Part shown: positions 8,250 through 17,886 of the stretch, piece by piece
How the letters are laid out: each line of letters begins with the position of its first letter
Position numbering within the stretch: the stretch's first letter is position 1
NCBI GenBank assembly: GCA_023390175.1
Contig: JAEWDK010000007.1
Location: 70,038 to 134,037 of the forward strand
From: Bacillota bacterium
GTDB taxonomy: Bacteria > Bacillota > Clostridia > Oscillospirales > Acutalibacteraceae
Length of the DNA stretch: 64,000 bases
Reading direction: 5' to 3'
The notes under the pieces: generated by a model
What the model was told of the DNA's origin: nothing
Databases searched by the model: none
Seen by the model: only the letters and a program-made list of their open reading frames with translations
Program-made: the position numbers and the translations under genes

Positions 8250-9269
8250 TTACTGTTCGTCGTTAAAGAATTTTTCCCAGTCGAAATCTTTGGAACCCTG
8301 CACCGGTGTTGCCTGCGACTTCGGCGTGGCGGTCAATTCCTGTGTGGGAACGGGCGGCTCCCGCTTTGGCAAATCGGCCTGCTCAACCGGCGCCGTAATT
8401 TCCTTCACACTGGATTCCGGCTTTTTTACTTCCGGCTTCGGGGTTTCCGGCTTCGGCGCTGCGGGCTCTTTTACGGCCGGGGAAGCGGCGGGGGCACGGG
8501 TTACGGTGCCGGCCGGGCGAATATTGCCGAGCGGCTTCCCACTGTTGGGAACATAGCCGCCGCGGTGCTGAGTGCCGTCGCTGTCGGAGCTGATATCTTC
8601 AAAGTCCATTGGGCGGGTATCATCCTTCGGGTCGGGTGCACCGCCCGAACGGCTGCTGATGTCCATTGGCCCGTGGTTTGAGCCGTGGCCGCCCCTGTTG
8701 GAAAGGAACTGCGCGTATACAAAAAATCCGATGCCGCAAAGCGCAACCACAATCAGTGCGACACCCAAAATCAAAAGCCACGAAACACCGCCGTTGCTGG
8801 TTGCGGCACTGTTTGCGGAGGAAGTGTCCGAAACGGTTCCGCCCGCCGGCACCGCACTGTCAGAGCCGCTGGAAAGCAGTTCGCCCCAGTCCTGTGAGGA
8901 AAGCACATTCGGGTCGCTTACCGCCGCGGCGGCCTGGGAAGCCATTGCTTCCACACGGCTTGTCTGCGTGTCAACGGAGCGCGTGGGCTGCGATGAGGAA
9001 GCGTGCCGGCTGGAAACAGATGAGGAGCGGCTGGAAACCGGGGCCTTGCTGCTGGACTCGGCCGGCTTTGAGCTGACTGCTCTGCTGCTTTCGGCGGTGC
9101 TTGAAGGGGCCGCCTCGCTGCTTGTGACCTGCGATGCCGGTTCGGATGCGGGGTCAACCGGGGTGATGGCGCTGCTTGTTTCCGCCGCAAACGCGGTCAT
9201 GGCAAACACACTGGCGGCAAAGACGAGGGTAAATAAAACAACAATCAATCTTCTGGCTCTTATCTTCAT
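8250..9269 (-). CDS. Secreted/membrane-anchored Ser-Pro-rich protein, unknown
   Basis: I do not recognise this 339-residue protein. It starts with a signal peptide (RRLIVVLFTLVFAASVFAMT, then AFAAE), followed by about 100 residues rich in Ser, Ala and Pro, and one transmembrane helix at about residues 163-190 (WLLILGVALIVVALCGIGFF). The remainder is a hydrophilic Pro/Lys/Glu-rich tail, probably cytoplasmic. The layout suggests a cell-surface stalk with an intracellular tail; low-complexity composition makes homology calls unreliable. Confidence 0.65.
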   Translation of the reverse strand: MKIRARRLIVVLFTLVFAASVFAMTAFAAETSSAITPVDPASEPASQVTSSEAAPSSTAESSRAVSSKPAESSSKAPVSSRSSSVSSRHASSSQPTRSVDTQTSRVEAMASQAAAAVSDPNVLSSQDWGELLSSGSDSAVPAGGTVSDTSSANSAATSNGGVSWLLILGVALIVVALCGIGFFVYAQFLSNRGGHGSNHGPMDISSRSGGAPDPKDDTRPMDFEDISSDSDGTQHRGGYVPNSGKPLGNIRPAGTVTRAPAASPAVKEPAAPKPETPKPEVKKPESSVKEITAPVEQADLPKREPPVPTQELTATPKSQATPVQGSKDFDWEKFFNDEQ

Positions 9270-9386
9270 ATCTTAACATGTCCTCTCAAACGCTGATTAT
9301 CAATATTATATTATCATATAATATGTTTCTAATACAACTGTGAATATTCTGTAAAATTTGAAAAATGCGATTTCGACAAATGAAAG

Positions 9387-9415
9387 TTGAAATCACCGGC
9401 GGTGAATGCTATAAT
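9387..9415 (+). promoter_or_regulatory. Sigma-A promoter for the degV pair
   Basis: TTGAAA at 9387-9392, 17-base spacer, perfect TATAAT at 9410-9415. A start of transcription near 9422 supports translation from ATG 9452 rather than the in-frame codons further upstream. Confidence 0.8.
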
Positions 9416-9451
9416 GAGGGAACTATGATGGCTTTTTGTGGGAGTGTGATT

Positions 9452-10294
9452 ATGGGAGTTGTTATCAGTTCCGACAGCGCATGTGATTTATTTCCCGATT
9501 TATATCAACAGTACCATATTGAGATTATCCCATTGTATATCGGGATTGAAGGGGACTCTTATCGGGACGTTTTTGAAATCGGCCCGGACGAGGTTTTTAA
9601 AAATTATGAGCAGACCCGCCGCCTGCCGAAAACATCAGCGCCCCCGCCGAATGACTTTTTCGCCCTGTTTAAAAAGTATGCGGAAAACGGCGACGACGTG
9701 GTTCACATTGCCATGAATTCCAAGTTTTCCTCTTCTTATCAAAACGCATGCATTGCCGCAGAGGAATTTGACAACGTTTATGTTGTGGACACGTTTACCC
9801 TCAGCTCAGCAGAAGGGCTGTTGGTGCTGCGCGCCGCCGAAATGCGCGACAGGGGCATGTCCGCCAAAGAAATATACAATCAGATTGAAATCGATAAAAC
9901 CAAAATCCAAACCAATGTGCTTTTGGATACGTTGGAGTTTGCCTACCGCGGGGGCAGAGCCTCCATGCTGCAAATGTTCGGCGCGAATCTTCTAAAGCTG
10001 CGCCCCTGCCTTCTGCTGGACACCCACGGCGTGCTTTCCGTGCGCAAAAAGTTCCGCGGAAATTATGAGCAGGTTTGCAAAGAATATATCCGCTTTGTGC
10101 TCAACCAGCCTGACATTGACGGCGAGCGCGCGTTCCTTTCGACCACGGGCATGGATCAGGAGCTTTTTAACAGTTTGGAGAAAATGGTTCGGGACAGCGG
10201 TAAATTCCGGGAGGTTCTTACCACCCGCGCGGGCTGTTCAATGACGGTTCACACCGGCCCCAATACGCTCGTTCTGTTCTACAAAGAGAAATAG
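9452..10294 (+). CDS. DegV family fatty-acid-binding protein
   Basis: A 280-residue DegV/FakB-type protein. These bind one fatty acid and, with the kinase FakA, present it for phosphorylation during incorporation of exogenous fatty acids. Family signs are the N-terminal VVISSDSACDLFPD, the KTSAPPPNDFF loop, and MTVHTGPNTLVLFY at the C-terminus. ATG 9452 was chosen because GGAG lies just upstream and the promoter at 9387-9415 excludes earlier starts. A second degV follows after 9 bases; no fakA gene is near. Confidence 0.88.
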   Translation: MGVVISSDSACDLFPDLYQQYHIEIIPLYIGIEGDSYRDVFEIGPDEVFKNYEQTRRLPKTSAPPPNDFFALFKKYAENGDDVVHIAMNSKFSSSYQNACIAAEEFDNVYVVDTFTLSSAEGLLVLRAAEMRDRGMSAKEIYNQIEIDKTKIQTNVLLDTLEFAYRGGRASMLQMFGANLLKLRPCLLLDTHGVLSVRKKFRGNYEQVCKEYIRFVLNQPDIDGERAFLSTTGMDQELFNSLEKMVRDSGKFREVLTTRAGCSMTVHTGPNTLVLFYKEK

Positions 10295-10303
10295 GAGGCA
10301 TGA

Positions 10304-11152
10304 ATGGATAGAAAAGTTAAGATTGTCGCAGACAGTACCTGCGACCTCAACCAGGAACTGCTGGACAGGTATCAAATTGAAGTTATCCCGCTGAATGTCA
10401 ATCTGGGCGACGAGTCCTTTTTTGACGGCGTTGACATTCATACCCCGGATTTATTTGCATATTACAAAAAAACCGGCAAGCTTCCCACAACGTCGGCGCC
10501 GACACCGGCGTATTACGAAGACTTTTATCAAAAGTGGACGCAGGAGGGCTGGGAGGTTGTGCATTTCAGCATCAGCTCCGAGCTCACCGTTACACCCAAT
10601 ATTGCAAAGATGGCCGCCGAAAAGTTTGACAATATTTTCCCCATCGACTCGCGCAACGTGTCGAACGGCATGGGAATCCTTGCAATTAAAGCGGCGGAGC
10701 TGCGCGACGAAGGACTTTCCGGTCAGGAAATCAGGGAACGAATCCTGGGCATGACCGGGAAAGTACGCACCGCGTTTATCATCAGCACGCTGCTGTACAT
10801 GTACAAAGGCGGCCGCTGCACCGGCGTTCAGGCGCTGGGCGCGAACCTGCTGAATTTAAAGCCCTGCATCGAAGTGGAGAACGGCAAAATGGGGGTTACG
10901 AAAAAGTATCGCGGCAAGCTGGAAACGGTGCTTCGCCAAATGGCGGAGGATAAGCTGAAGGGTGCGGAAAATCTCGATTTATCCAGGCTGATGGTCATTC
11001 ACTACGACGCGGGCGAAAAGGCGGTTGCCGCTATTACCGAAAAAATCAGGGAATGCCAGAATTTTGAGGAAATCGATTTGAACGTGTGCGGCTGCTCCGT
11101 TTCGGTTCACTGCGGGCCGGGTACACTGGGCATTATTTACATGGTAAAATAA
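10304..11152 (+). CDS. DegV family fatty-acid-binding protein (second copy)
   Basis: A 282-residue paralogue of the gene just upstream, with the same architecture: VKIVADSTCDLNQELLD, KLPTTSAPTPAYYEDF, RCTGVQALGANLLNLKPC and VSVHCGPGTLGIIY. A TAGGAGG site precedes the ATG at 10304. Two differently diverged copies in one operon suggest binding of different fatty acid species, as known for FakB1/FakB2; that division of labour is inference. Confidence 0.88.
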   Translation: MDRKVKIVADSTCDLNQELLDRYQIEVIPLNVNLGDESFFDGVDIHTPDLFAYYKKTGKLPTTSAPTPAYYEDFYQKWTQEGWEVVHFSISSELTVTPNIAKMAAEKFDNIFPIDSRNVSNGMGILAIKAAELRDEGLSGQEIRERILGMTGKVRTAFIISTLLYMYKGGRCTGVQALGANLLNLKPCIEVENGKMGVTKKYRGKLETVLRQMAEDKLKGAENLDLSRLMVIHYDAGEKAVAAITEKIRECQNFEEIDLNVCGCSVSVHCGPGTLGIIYMVK

Positions 11153-11183
11153 TCGGGAATTTTCCGGGAAGAGGAAATGCCGG

Positions 11184-11579
11184 ATGAAGATTCAATACAT
11201 GGATGAAATTCCGTCGGGGGAAAGCCTTTTTCAATTTTATGAAAGCCTGGGCTGGAACCGGCTGCGCCAAACAGCGGAACAGCTGCTGCAAACCGAACGG
11301 CAAAGCTGGGCGCATGTTTATGCATATGACGGTGGGCAGCTGGCCGGGGCCGCGCGAGTCGTTTCGGACGGCATCGCGACAGGGTTCCTGTGCGGGCTGG
11401 GTGTTGCGCCGCAGTATCAAAACAACGGGATCGGAACGCAAATGGTTTCTATCCTGCTGGAAAAGTGCAAACAAAGCGATCTCTGCACCGAGCTGTTCTG
11501 TGAAGAAAAACTGGTGCCGTTTTACAGGAAGCTGGGGTTCCGGACATTTTCGGTCGGCATGAAAAAAGCACCGGACTGA
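11184..11579 (+). CDS. GNAT-family N-acetyltransferase
   Basis: A 131-residue acetyltransferase. The acetyl-CoA loop is GVAPQYQNNGIGTQMV (Q-N-N-G-I-G) and the C-terminal LVPFYRKLGFRTF motif is standard for the family. It follows the degV pair by 31 bases and may be the last gene of that operon. The acceptor is unknown. Confidence 0.8.
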   Translation: MKIQYMDEIPSGESLFQFYESLGWNRLRQTAEQLLQTERQSWAHVYAYDGGQLAGAARVVSDGIATGFLCGLGVAPQYQNNGIGTQMVSILLEKCKQSDLCTELFCEEKLVPFYRKLGFRTFSVGMKKAPD

Positions 11580-11582
11580 ATT

Positions 11583-11645
11583 TAAAAATCCGCCTGATTT
11601 GAACCGGTCCTTTTTCGGGACTGTTTCAATTCGGGCGGATTTTTC
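11583..11645. terminator. Bidirectional terminator
   Basis: Long stem AAAAATCCGCC / GGGCGGATTTTT between the convergent acetyltransferase and dusB genes, extended by imperfect pairing inside. Confidence 0.8.
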
Positions 11646-12615
11646 ATTCCATATTTGCTTCGATAATTTCTTTTACAAGCAGTTCCAGCTGATCCCGGTT
11701 TTCCAGGTATCCGGCGCGGCGGCGGAATTCCGCGGCGTTTTTCAAACCCTTCAGGTACCAGCCGACATGCTTGCGCGCTTCGCTCATTGCGCGGTGTTCC
11801 CCCTTGTACTCGCACATTTTCTGAATGTGTTTCAGCATCACCAGCATCCGCTCCTGAATGCCGGGTGGGGGCAGGATGCGGCAGGAGTCGGTCAGGTACG
11901 CGTTAATCTGCGCGAAAATCCACGGGTTGCCAAGCGCCGCGCGCCCCACCATAACAAGGTCGCACCCGGTCTGTTCCAGCAACAGCGCAGCCGCCTGAGC
12001 GGAGGTTACGTCGCCGTTGCCGATGACAGGAATATTCACAGCCTGTTTGACCTGCCGGATAATGTCCCAGTCCGCGGGCGGGGTGTACATTTGCTCCCGG
12101 GTACGCCCGTGCACCGCAATGGCGTCTGCTCCCGCCGCTTCGCAGATTTTGGCTATTTCCACCGCGTTTACGGAACTGCTGTCCCAGCCTTTTCGGATTT
12201 TCGCCGTTACCGGAACGGGAACGGCTGCTTTGACCGCCGCCACAATTTCGCCGCAGCGCTGCGGGTTCTTCATCAGTGCGGAGCCGGAACCGTTGCAGCT
12301 CACTTTCGGCGCGGGGCAGCCCATGTTAATGTCGATTGCGTCGGGTGCGTATTCCATTGCCGTTTTCGCGGCTTCGGCCATTACCGCGGGGTCATCGCCG
12401 AAAAGCTGAATGCCCGCCGGCCGCTCCGCGTCGCTCAGTTCCATCAATGCACCGGTTTTTTTATCGTGATATTGCAGCCCTTTCGAGCTGACCATTTCGC
12501 TTACCACATAGGAAGCGCCGAACTGCGTGCAGATTTCGCGGAACGCCCGGTCGGCAACACCGGCCATGGGGGCGAGCACTGCGCGGCCCTCTATCTTTAA
12601 ATTACCAATTTTCAC
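11644..12615 (-). CDS. dusB: tRNA-dihydrouridine synthase
   Basis: FMN-dependent enzyme that reduces uridine to dihydrouridine in tRNA D-loops. Visible landmarks are the N-terminal LAPMAGVADRAFR, DINMGCPAPKVSCNGSGSAL with the catalytic cysteine, the HGRTREQMY motif and GNGDVTSAQAA followed by VMVGRAALGNPWIF. Length 323 residues is normal for DusB of Firmicutes. The start is GTG at 12615 with AAAGGA upstream. Confidence 0.92.
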   Translation of the reverse strand: MKIGNLKIEGRAVLAPMAGVADRAFREICTQFGASYVVSEMVSSKGLQYHDKKTGALMELSDAERPAGIQLFGDDPAVMAEAAKTAMEYAPDAIDINMGCPAPKVSCNGSGSALMKNPQRCGEIVAAVKAAVPVPVTAKIRKGWDSSSVNAVEIAKICEAAGADAIAVHGRTREQMYTPPADWDIIRQVKQAVNIPVIGNGDVTSAQAAALLLEQTGCDLVMVGRAALGNPWIFAQINAYLTDSCRILPPPGIQERMLVMLKHIQKMCEYKGEHRAMSEARKHVGWYLKGLKNAAEFRRRAGYLENRDQLELLVKEIIEANME

Positions 12616-12691
12616 GGCGAAGTCCTTTCAACTTTAGAATCAGGCTCAATTATAGCACTTATTTTTTTCTTTGAAAAGTGATATAATAATC

Positions 12692-12990
12692 CAATAGACA
12701 ATGAACAATTAACAATGAACAGTTGATGTGGCAAATCACAGATTTGCAAAATTAAGGACGGCTGTTAGCCGTCCATGAAAACCTAAAAGCTGAATCATTG
12801 CATATTGGTCGATGGGGATACCGGGGGAATCCAAGGGGGATTTTATAGAGCCCTCCCGATGGAATTCAAAATCCCCCTTGGGCGTACTTTGCTGACTTTC
12901 GAACGCGAACGAAAGTCAGTGCCGTCCGGCATGAGGACAGACCAATTAATAATTAACAATGAACAATGAACAATTGGGGACGAATTCCCT
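12692..12990. repeat. MITE-like intergenic repeat with three hairpins
   Basis: The 400-base spacer before polA holds no gene. It carries AATGAACAATTAACAATGAA-type sequence at both flanks and three strong hairpins inside: GGACGGC/GCCGTCC (12756-12774), a perfect 14-bp stem CCAAGGGGGATTTT / AAAATCCCCCTTGG (12831-12881), and CTGACTTTCG/CGAAAGTCAG (12892-12919). The right edge (CAATTGGGGACGAATTCC) recurs near 18510-18528, so it is one member of a dispersed family. Confidence 0.65.
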
Positions 12991-13017
12991 CTGTTAACTG
13001 AAATTAAGGAGAACATT

Positions 13018-15582
13018 ATGAAGCTGTTGGTACTTGACGGAAACAGTATTTTAAACCGGGCGTTTTACGGAATCCGCCTTTTAACCACAAAGGAGGGCCT
13101 TTTCACCAACGGCATTTATGGTTTTTTAACCATGCTGCAAAAGCTGAAAAATGAAACAAACCCCGACGCGGTGGCAATTGCGTTCGATATGCGCGCGCCG
13201 ACCTTCCGCCACAAGGAATACGCGGGCTACAAGGCTCAGCGCAAGGGTATGCCGGAGGAGCTGGCGCAGCAGCTGCCCAATTTGAAGCAGCTGCTTCAGC
13301 TGCTGGGGTATCGCCTGGTGGAGTGCGAGGGCTATGAGGCCGATGACATTCTTGGAACGCTCGCCAAAAAATGCAGCGACAGCGGTGATGAATGTGTGAT
13401 TGCCACCGGGGACAGGGACAGCCTTCAGCTGGTCGGCCCGCGCGTGAGTGTTCGGCTTGCCGCAACAAAGTTCGGCCAGCCCCAGGTCACCCTGTACGAT
13501 GAAGCAAAAATCCGGGAAGAATACGGCGTTGAGCCGAAACAGATGATTGAAATCAAAGCGATTCAGGGCGATACGTCCGATAATATTCCCGGTGTGGTGG
13601 GCATCGGCGTAAAAGGCGCGGGCGAACTGATTCAAAAATTCCACGATATTGATTCTATTTATCAAAATATCGATACGATTGAAATAAAAGAGGGCATGCG
13701 CCAAAAGCTGATAGCCGGAAAAGACAATGCGTACTTAAGCCGCAAGCTTGGTACGATCTGTCAGGAAGCGCCGATTGACACCGAGCTTCTGCATTATCTT
13801 CCCTCGTCCTGTGACAATGACGGCGCGGCGCGCCTGATGTCGAAGCTTGAGTTTTTCTCCCTGATCGACAAAATGGGTCTGCACGCACCCGCTCCGCAGG
13901 AAGCCGCGTCAGCGGCGGAACAGGTACAGATGGCTGAAAACGCGGACATGGAGGATTTGCTGAAAATATTGCAAAAAACAGGCCGCGCCGATTTTATTGC
14001 GGAGTTCCCGGAGGGGAACATCAGGCTGTACCTCAATGACGGCAGCCGTGTTCATGTAATCGATGATTTTGATTTGATCCGGGCAATTTGCGTCGATGAA
14101 AAAATTAAAAAAAATACCCATGATGTAAAGCCGTTCTGCGCGGCGCTCGACGCGCGCGGGGTCAAGCTGAACCGTGTGGGGTTTGACACGCTGCTTGCGG
14201 GTTACCTGCTCAACCCTTCCGCTTCGGGGTATGAACCCGACCGCCTTGCGCAGGAATACGGGGTTGCCATGCCGGAGCAAGGCGAAAACAAGATGGTTTC
14301 CTTTGCTGGGGGAATGCCCGCGCTGGTGGACAGGCTTGCTGACGAAATTGCGAAAAAAAATCAAACCGAGCTGTTGGATAAAATTGAACTTCCGCTTGCC
14401 ACGGTGCTGGCGCACATGGAAAGCGTCGGCTTTGCGGTGGACGCGGCCGGCATCAAAGATTACGGAGATGTTTTGCAAAAGCAGATCGACACCATTCAAA
14501 CACAGATTTACGACGCGGTCGGCTATGAATTCAATATCAATTCCCCCAAACAGCTTGGCGAAGCGTTGTTTGACAAGCTGGGGCTCAGCCATGGGAAAAA
14601 GACAAAAAGCGGATTTTCCACCAAAGCGGAAATTTTGGAGGAACTGCGCTACGAGCACCCCGCCGTGGAGCTTGTACTGAATTACCGCAGCCTGACAAAG
14701 CTGAAGTCCACTTACTGCGAGGGGCTTTTGAAAGTGGTTGCTCCGGACGGGCGCATCCATTCCAACTTTAATCAGACGGAAACGCGCACCGGGCGCATCA
14801 GCTCGACCGAGCCGAACTTGCAAAACATCCCCGTGCGCACCGATCTTGGCCGCGAGCTGCGCCGCTTCTTTATCGCGCGGGAGGGCTGGGTGCTGGTGGA
14901 CGCCGACTATTCCCAAATTGAACTGCGCGTATTGGCGCATGTCGCCGACGACCAGAATATGATTCAGGCATTTTTGAATAACGATGATATTCATCGAAGC
15001 ACAGCAGCGAAGGTGTTCCACATGCCGGAAAGCATGGTTACCCCGATTATGCGCAGCCGCGCCAAAGCCGTTAACTTCGGCATTGTTTACGGCATCGGCG
15101 CGTTTTCGCTGGCAAAGGATATCAACGTTACCCGGAAGGAAGCCGAAACTTATATTCACGATTATCTTTCCACCTATTCGGGAATTGATGAATACATGAA
15201 GAAGGTTGTTGCCGACGCAAAAGAAAACGGGTATGCCGAAACGATGTTCGGCCGCCGCCGTTACCTGCCGGAGCTGACCTCCTCCAACTTCAACATGCGC
15301 TCGTTCGGCGAGCGCGTTGCCCGCAACATGCCCATTCAGGGCGCCGCCGCCGATATCATTAAAATCGCGATGATCCGTGTGGAAAACCGGCTGGAAAAAG
15401 AAAAGCTGCAGGCGCATTTGATTTTGCAGGTACACGATGAACTGATTGTTGAAGCGCCGCAAAATGAAGCGGAGCAGGCGGCGAAAATCCTCACTGAGGA
15501 AATGCAGAACGCCGTATCCCTTGCCGTTCCGCTCACCGCGGAAGCGAATATCGGGCGTACCTGGTATGACGCCAAAGGCTAA
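13018..15582 (+). CDS. polA: DNA polymerase I
   Basis: An 854-residue family A polymerase for Okazaki fragment maturation and repair. The N-terminal 5'-3' exonuclease (residues 1 to about 285) shows LVLDGNSILNRAF, YEADDILGTLA and GDTSDNIPGVVGIG. The polymerase domain has the motifs DADYSQIELRVLAH (A), RSRAKAVNFGIVYG (B) and LQVHDELIVEA (C). The middle proofreading domain is degenerate: where active enzymes have a D-x-E motif it reads ADFIAEFPEG, so 3'-5' exonuclease activity is probably lost, as in several Gram-positive PolA proteins. Confidence 0.96.
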   Translation: MKLLVLDGNSILNRAFYGIRLLTTKEGLFTNGIYGFLTMLQKLKNETNPDAVAIAFDMRAPTFRHKEYAGYKAQRKGMPEELAQQLPNLKQLLQLLGYRLVECEGYEADDILGTLAKKCSDSGDECVIATGDRDSLQLVGPRVSVRLAATKFGQPQVTLYDEAKIREEYGVEPKQMIEIKAIQGDTSDNIPGVVGIGVKGAGELIQKFHDIDSIYQNIDTIEIKEGMRQKLIAGKDNAYLSRKLGTICQEAPIDTELLHYLPSSCDNDGAARLMSKLEFFSLIDKMGLHAPAPQEAASAAEQVQMAENADMEDLLKILQKTGRADFIAEFPEGNIRLYLNDGSRVHVIDDFDLIRAICVDEKIKKNTHDVKPFCAALDARGVKLNRVGFDTLLAGYLLNPSASGYEPDRLAQEYGVAMPEQGENKMVSFAGGMPALVDRLADEIAKKNQTELLDKIELPLATVLAHMESVGFAVDAAGIKDYGDVLQKQIDTIQTQIYDAVGYEFNINSPKQLGEALFDKLGLSHGKKTKSGFSTKAEILEELRYEHPAVELVLNYRSLTKLKSTYCEGLLKVVAPDGRIHSNFNQTETRTGRISSTEPNLQNIPVRTDLGRELRRFFIAREGWVLVDADYSQIELRVLAHVADDQNMIQAFLNNDDIHRSTAAKVFHMPESMVTPIMRSRAKAVNFGIVYGIGAFSLAKDINVTRKEAETYIHDYLSTYSGIDEYMKKVVADAKENGYAETMFGRRRYLPELTSSNFNMRSFGERVARNMPIQGAAADIIKIAMIRVENRLEKEKLQAHLILQVHDELIVEAPQNEAEQAAKILTEEMQNAVSLAVPLTAEANIGRTWYDAKG

Positions 15583-15666
15583 CTCGGATGCTGAAATTGC
15601 GCAATTCTGCGTTGCCTTGCACAATTTCATCGATCCGATTTCGCAACCCTTTTTCAGGGAACAATT

Positions 15667-15765
15667 ACTCCTTCCGTCGCGCCGAGCGCTCCACCTCCCT
15701 CATAGAGGGAGGCAAGGCCCCCTCTATGAGGGGCCTGCCCGGCCTGAGGGCAGATCGAATTATTA
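15667..15765. repeat. Dispersed intergenic palindromic repeat, copy 1
   Basis: A 49-base segment (15667-15715) differs at only three positions from 18524-18572. It contains the palindrome CCTCCCTC-ATA-GAGGGAGG followed by CCCCTCTATGAGGGG. Lies in the spacer between polA and the methyltransferase gene, with no coding content. Confidence 0.7.
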
Positions 15766-15893
15766 CTGTATCCCTTTTTTGGACGGCTGTGAACACTTAT
15801 ATCGGTAACACATGGAAGGGTAGCCTTGTCAATTTTCATTGACGGATGAAACCCGGAATATCCGCTTCAGCGGCACGCTTAGGAGCTTTTACA

Positions 15894-16718
15894 ATGATTT
15901 TTACCTGCCCCATCTGCAAAGCAAAACTGAATAAACTGGAAAAAGCATATGCCTGTGAAAACGGGCACAGCTACGACATTGCCGCGGAAGGCTATGTGCA
16001 TCTGCTGCCGCCGAATAAGATGCATTCCAAAATTCCGGGCGATAACAAACAGATGGTGAATTCCCGCCGCGATTTTTTGGCAGCCGGTTTTTATCAGCCG
16101 TTCAGCGACCGGTTGAATGAATTGGTTCGGGAATGTCTGCCGGTGAAGGCCCCAATTGTGCTCGACGCGGGCTGCGGCGAAGGCTATTACACCGGCCGCC
16201 TGCATCGTGATTTGCGGGAGCATGGGCTTTATCCCGAGGTGTACGGCTTTGATATTTCAAAGTTTGCCGTAAAGGTTGCGGCAAAGCGGTACAAAGCGAT
16301 TGATTTCGCCGTCGGCAGCATTTTTGACATTCCGGTGGAAGATAACGCGGCGGACTGCGTGGTCAATGTGTTCGCGCCGATTGTGGAAACCGAGCTGAAC
16401 CGTGTGCTCAAGCCGGGCGGGTTCCTTATTCTGGCAGTGCCGGGCGTGCGGCATCTGTTCGGTTTAAAGGAAATCCTGTATGACGCGCCATACGAAAACG
16501 AATACAGGGAAACAGAGTACGGCGGGTTTGCATTTCGAAAGCGCGTTGCGGTGCAAAAGGATATTTTTATCGATAACAATAAAACCGTTATGGACTTGTT
16601 CGCCATGACGCCCTACTACTGGAAGACTTCCGTTGAGGGCAGCGAACGGCTGCAAAAAACGGACGCCCTTGCCACGCAGATTGAATTTGATTTCTTACTT
16701 TATCAAAAGGTGGAATAA
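15894..16718 (+). CDS. 23S rRNA (guanine-N1)-methyltransferase, RlmA type
   Basis: A 274-residue SAM-dependent methyltransferase with the N-terminal zinc ribbon of the RlmA family: Cys-x-x-Cys in FTCPICKAKL, then Cys and His in YACENGHSYD. The methyltransferase domain shows VLDAGCGEGYYTG (motif I) and YGFDISKFAVKVAAKR (motif II). Typical target is a guanine in helix 35 of 23S rRNA; position 745 or 748 cannot be told apart here. ATG 15894 has AGGAG upstream and fits the zinc ribbon start; a longer frame adds 16 unconserved codons. Confidence 0.85.
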   Translation: MIFTCPICKAKLNKLEKAYACENGHSYDIAAEGYVHLLPPNKMHSKIPGDNKQMVNSRRDFLAAGFYQPFSDRLNELVRECLPVKAPIVLDAGCGEGYYTGRLHRDLREHGLYPEVYGFDISKFAVKVAAKRYKAIDFAVGSIFDIPVEDNAADCVVNVFAPIVETELNRVLKPGGFLILAVPGVRHLFGLKEILYDAPYENEYRETEYGGFAFRKRVAVQKDIFIDNNKTVMDLFAMTPYYWKTSVEGSERLQKTDALATQIEFDFLLYQKVE

Positions 16719-16719
16719 C

Positions 16720-17886
16720 ATGGAGCAGCGCAGTGAATTCACGACGGAGCAGCTTGAAAATGCCGCGTTTTTATTTTTGATTACCCTGTTTGCCCTGCTG
16801 ATGCGTGTCCTGCTTTTTCCGTTCGAATCGGGCGATTACCATCAGTTCCTGCAGGGCTGGTACACCGCGCTGAAGGAAAACGGCGGTTTTGCCGCGGTGG
16901 GCATGAACATTGGGGACTACATGCCGACTTATCTGTACTTACTCGCGTTTTTTACTTATCTTCCGGTTTCCGGGCTGACCGCGATTAAATTGATTTCCAG
17001 TGCGGCAGACATCGTTTTAGCGGTCTATGTCATGAAAACGGTTAATTTGAAGTTTGAGAATAAAACGTACGGCGTCATTGCTTACGCGGTCATTTTGTTC
17101 CTGCCGAGCGTATTTTTGAATTCCGCGGTTTGGGGGCAGTGTGACGCGATTTTTACCGCGGCGCTGGTCGCCGGTGTGTATTACCTGATGCAAAATAAAG
17201 AAGCAAAAGCCATGATTGCGTTTTCGATTGCCTTTATTTTTAAATTGCAGGCGGTGTTTTTAGCGCCTTTCCTTCTTCTAATGCTGCTCAAGCGAAAAAT
17301 CAGGCTGCGTACGTTTCTAATTATACCAATCGTATATTTAGTTTCTATTTTACCCGCGGTAATCATGGGGCGGGGATTTTTTGATCTGCTCACGGTGTAT
17401 TTTTCACAGGCGGGGCAGTACAGCATGATTGCCATGTTTCTGCCAAACCTTTACACGTGGCTGCCGACGGACACGCCGGCATACATCAGCAAAGCCGCCG
17501 TTATTCTGGCGGGTGGGCTGGTATTGATCTCCCTCTTTTATTTCAACCGTAAAAAGTTTGTTTTATCAAATGAAATGCTTGTTTCACTCGCGCTGTTTTT
17601 TGCGCTGTTTGTTCCGTTCATTCTGCCGCACATGCATGAACGGTATTACTTTGTGGCGGATATCCTGTCCGTGATTTTTGCTTTTTACTTTCCCAAAAAG
17701 CTTTATGTTGCAGTTGTTACAGAGCTGGCTTCCGCTTACGCCGTGTGCCACAATCTGTTTAACACCGACTTTTTCAGCGTGCAGCTTTTGGGGGTTATCA
17801 TGCTGATTATTTTAATCCTGCTCGCAAAGCATATGATACGGTTGATTGATGCAAACCCGATTCGGAAAGTCGGTGTGCCAATATGA
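16720..17886 (+). CDS. Multi-pass membrane protein, GT-C glycosyltransferase-like
   Basis: A 388-residue integral membrane protein with about ten hydrophobic segments. The loop after the first helix (FPFESGDYHQFLQGWYTAL) has the acidic residue followed by a small luminal loop seen in GT-C mannosyl/glucosyltransferases that use lipid-linked sugars, and LPHMHERYYFVADIL near the C-terminus resembles the HERY motif of that class. The acceptor is unknown. The start follows the previous stop by one base with AAAGGTGG upstream, and the 3' end overlaps rimI by 4 bases, so the three genes are one operon. Confidence 0.65.
   Translation: MEQRSEFTTEQLENAAFLFLITLFALLMRVLLFPFESGDYHQFLQGWYTALKENGGFAAVGMNIGDYMPTYLYLLAFFTYLPVSGLTAIKLISSAADIVLAVYVMKTVNLKFENKTYGVIAYAVILFLPSVFLNSAVWGQCDAIFTAALVAGVYYLMQNKEAKAMIAFSIAFIFKLQAVFLAPFLLLMLLKRKIRLRTFLIIPIVYLVSILPAVIMGRGFFDLLTVYFSQAGQYSMIAMFLPNLYTWLPTDTPAYISKAAVILAGGLVLISLFYFNRKKFVLSNEMLVSLALFFALFVPFILPHMHERYYFVADILSVIFAFYFPKKLYVAVVTELASAYAVCHNLFNTDFFSVQLLGVIMLIILILLAKHMIRLIDANPIRKVGVPI

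Noticed and set aside
13909..15630. A 573-codon open frame on the minus strand
   Set aside because: It lies fully antisense to polA, whose motifs are all intact, and its translation has no recognisable domain. Long antisense frames are expected opposite GC-rich genes.
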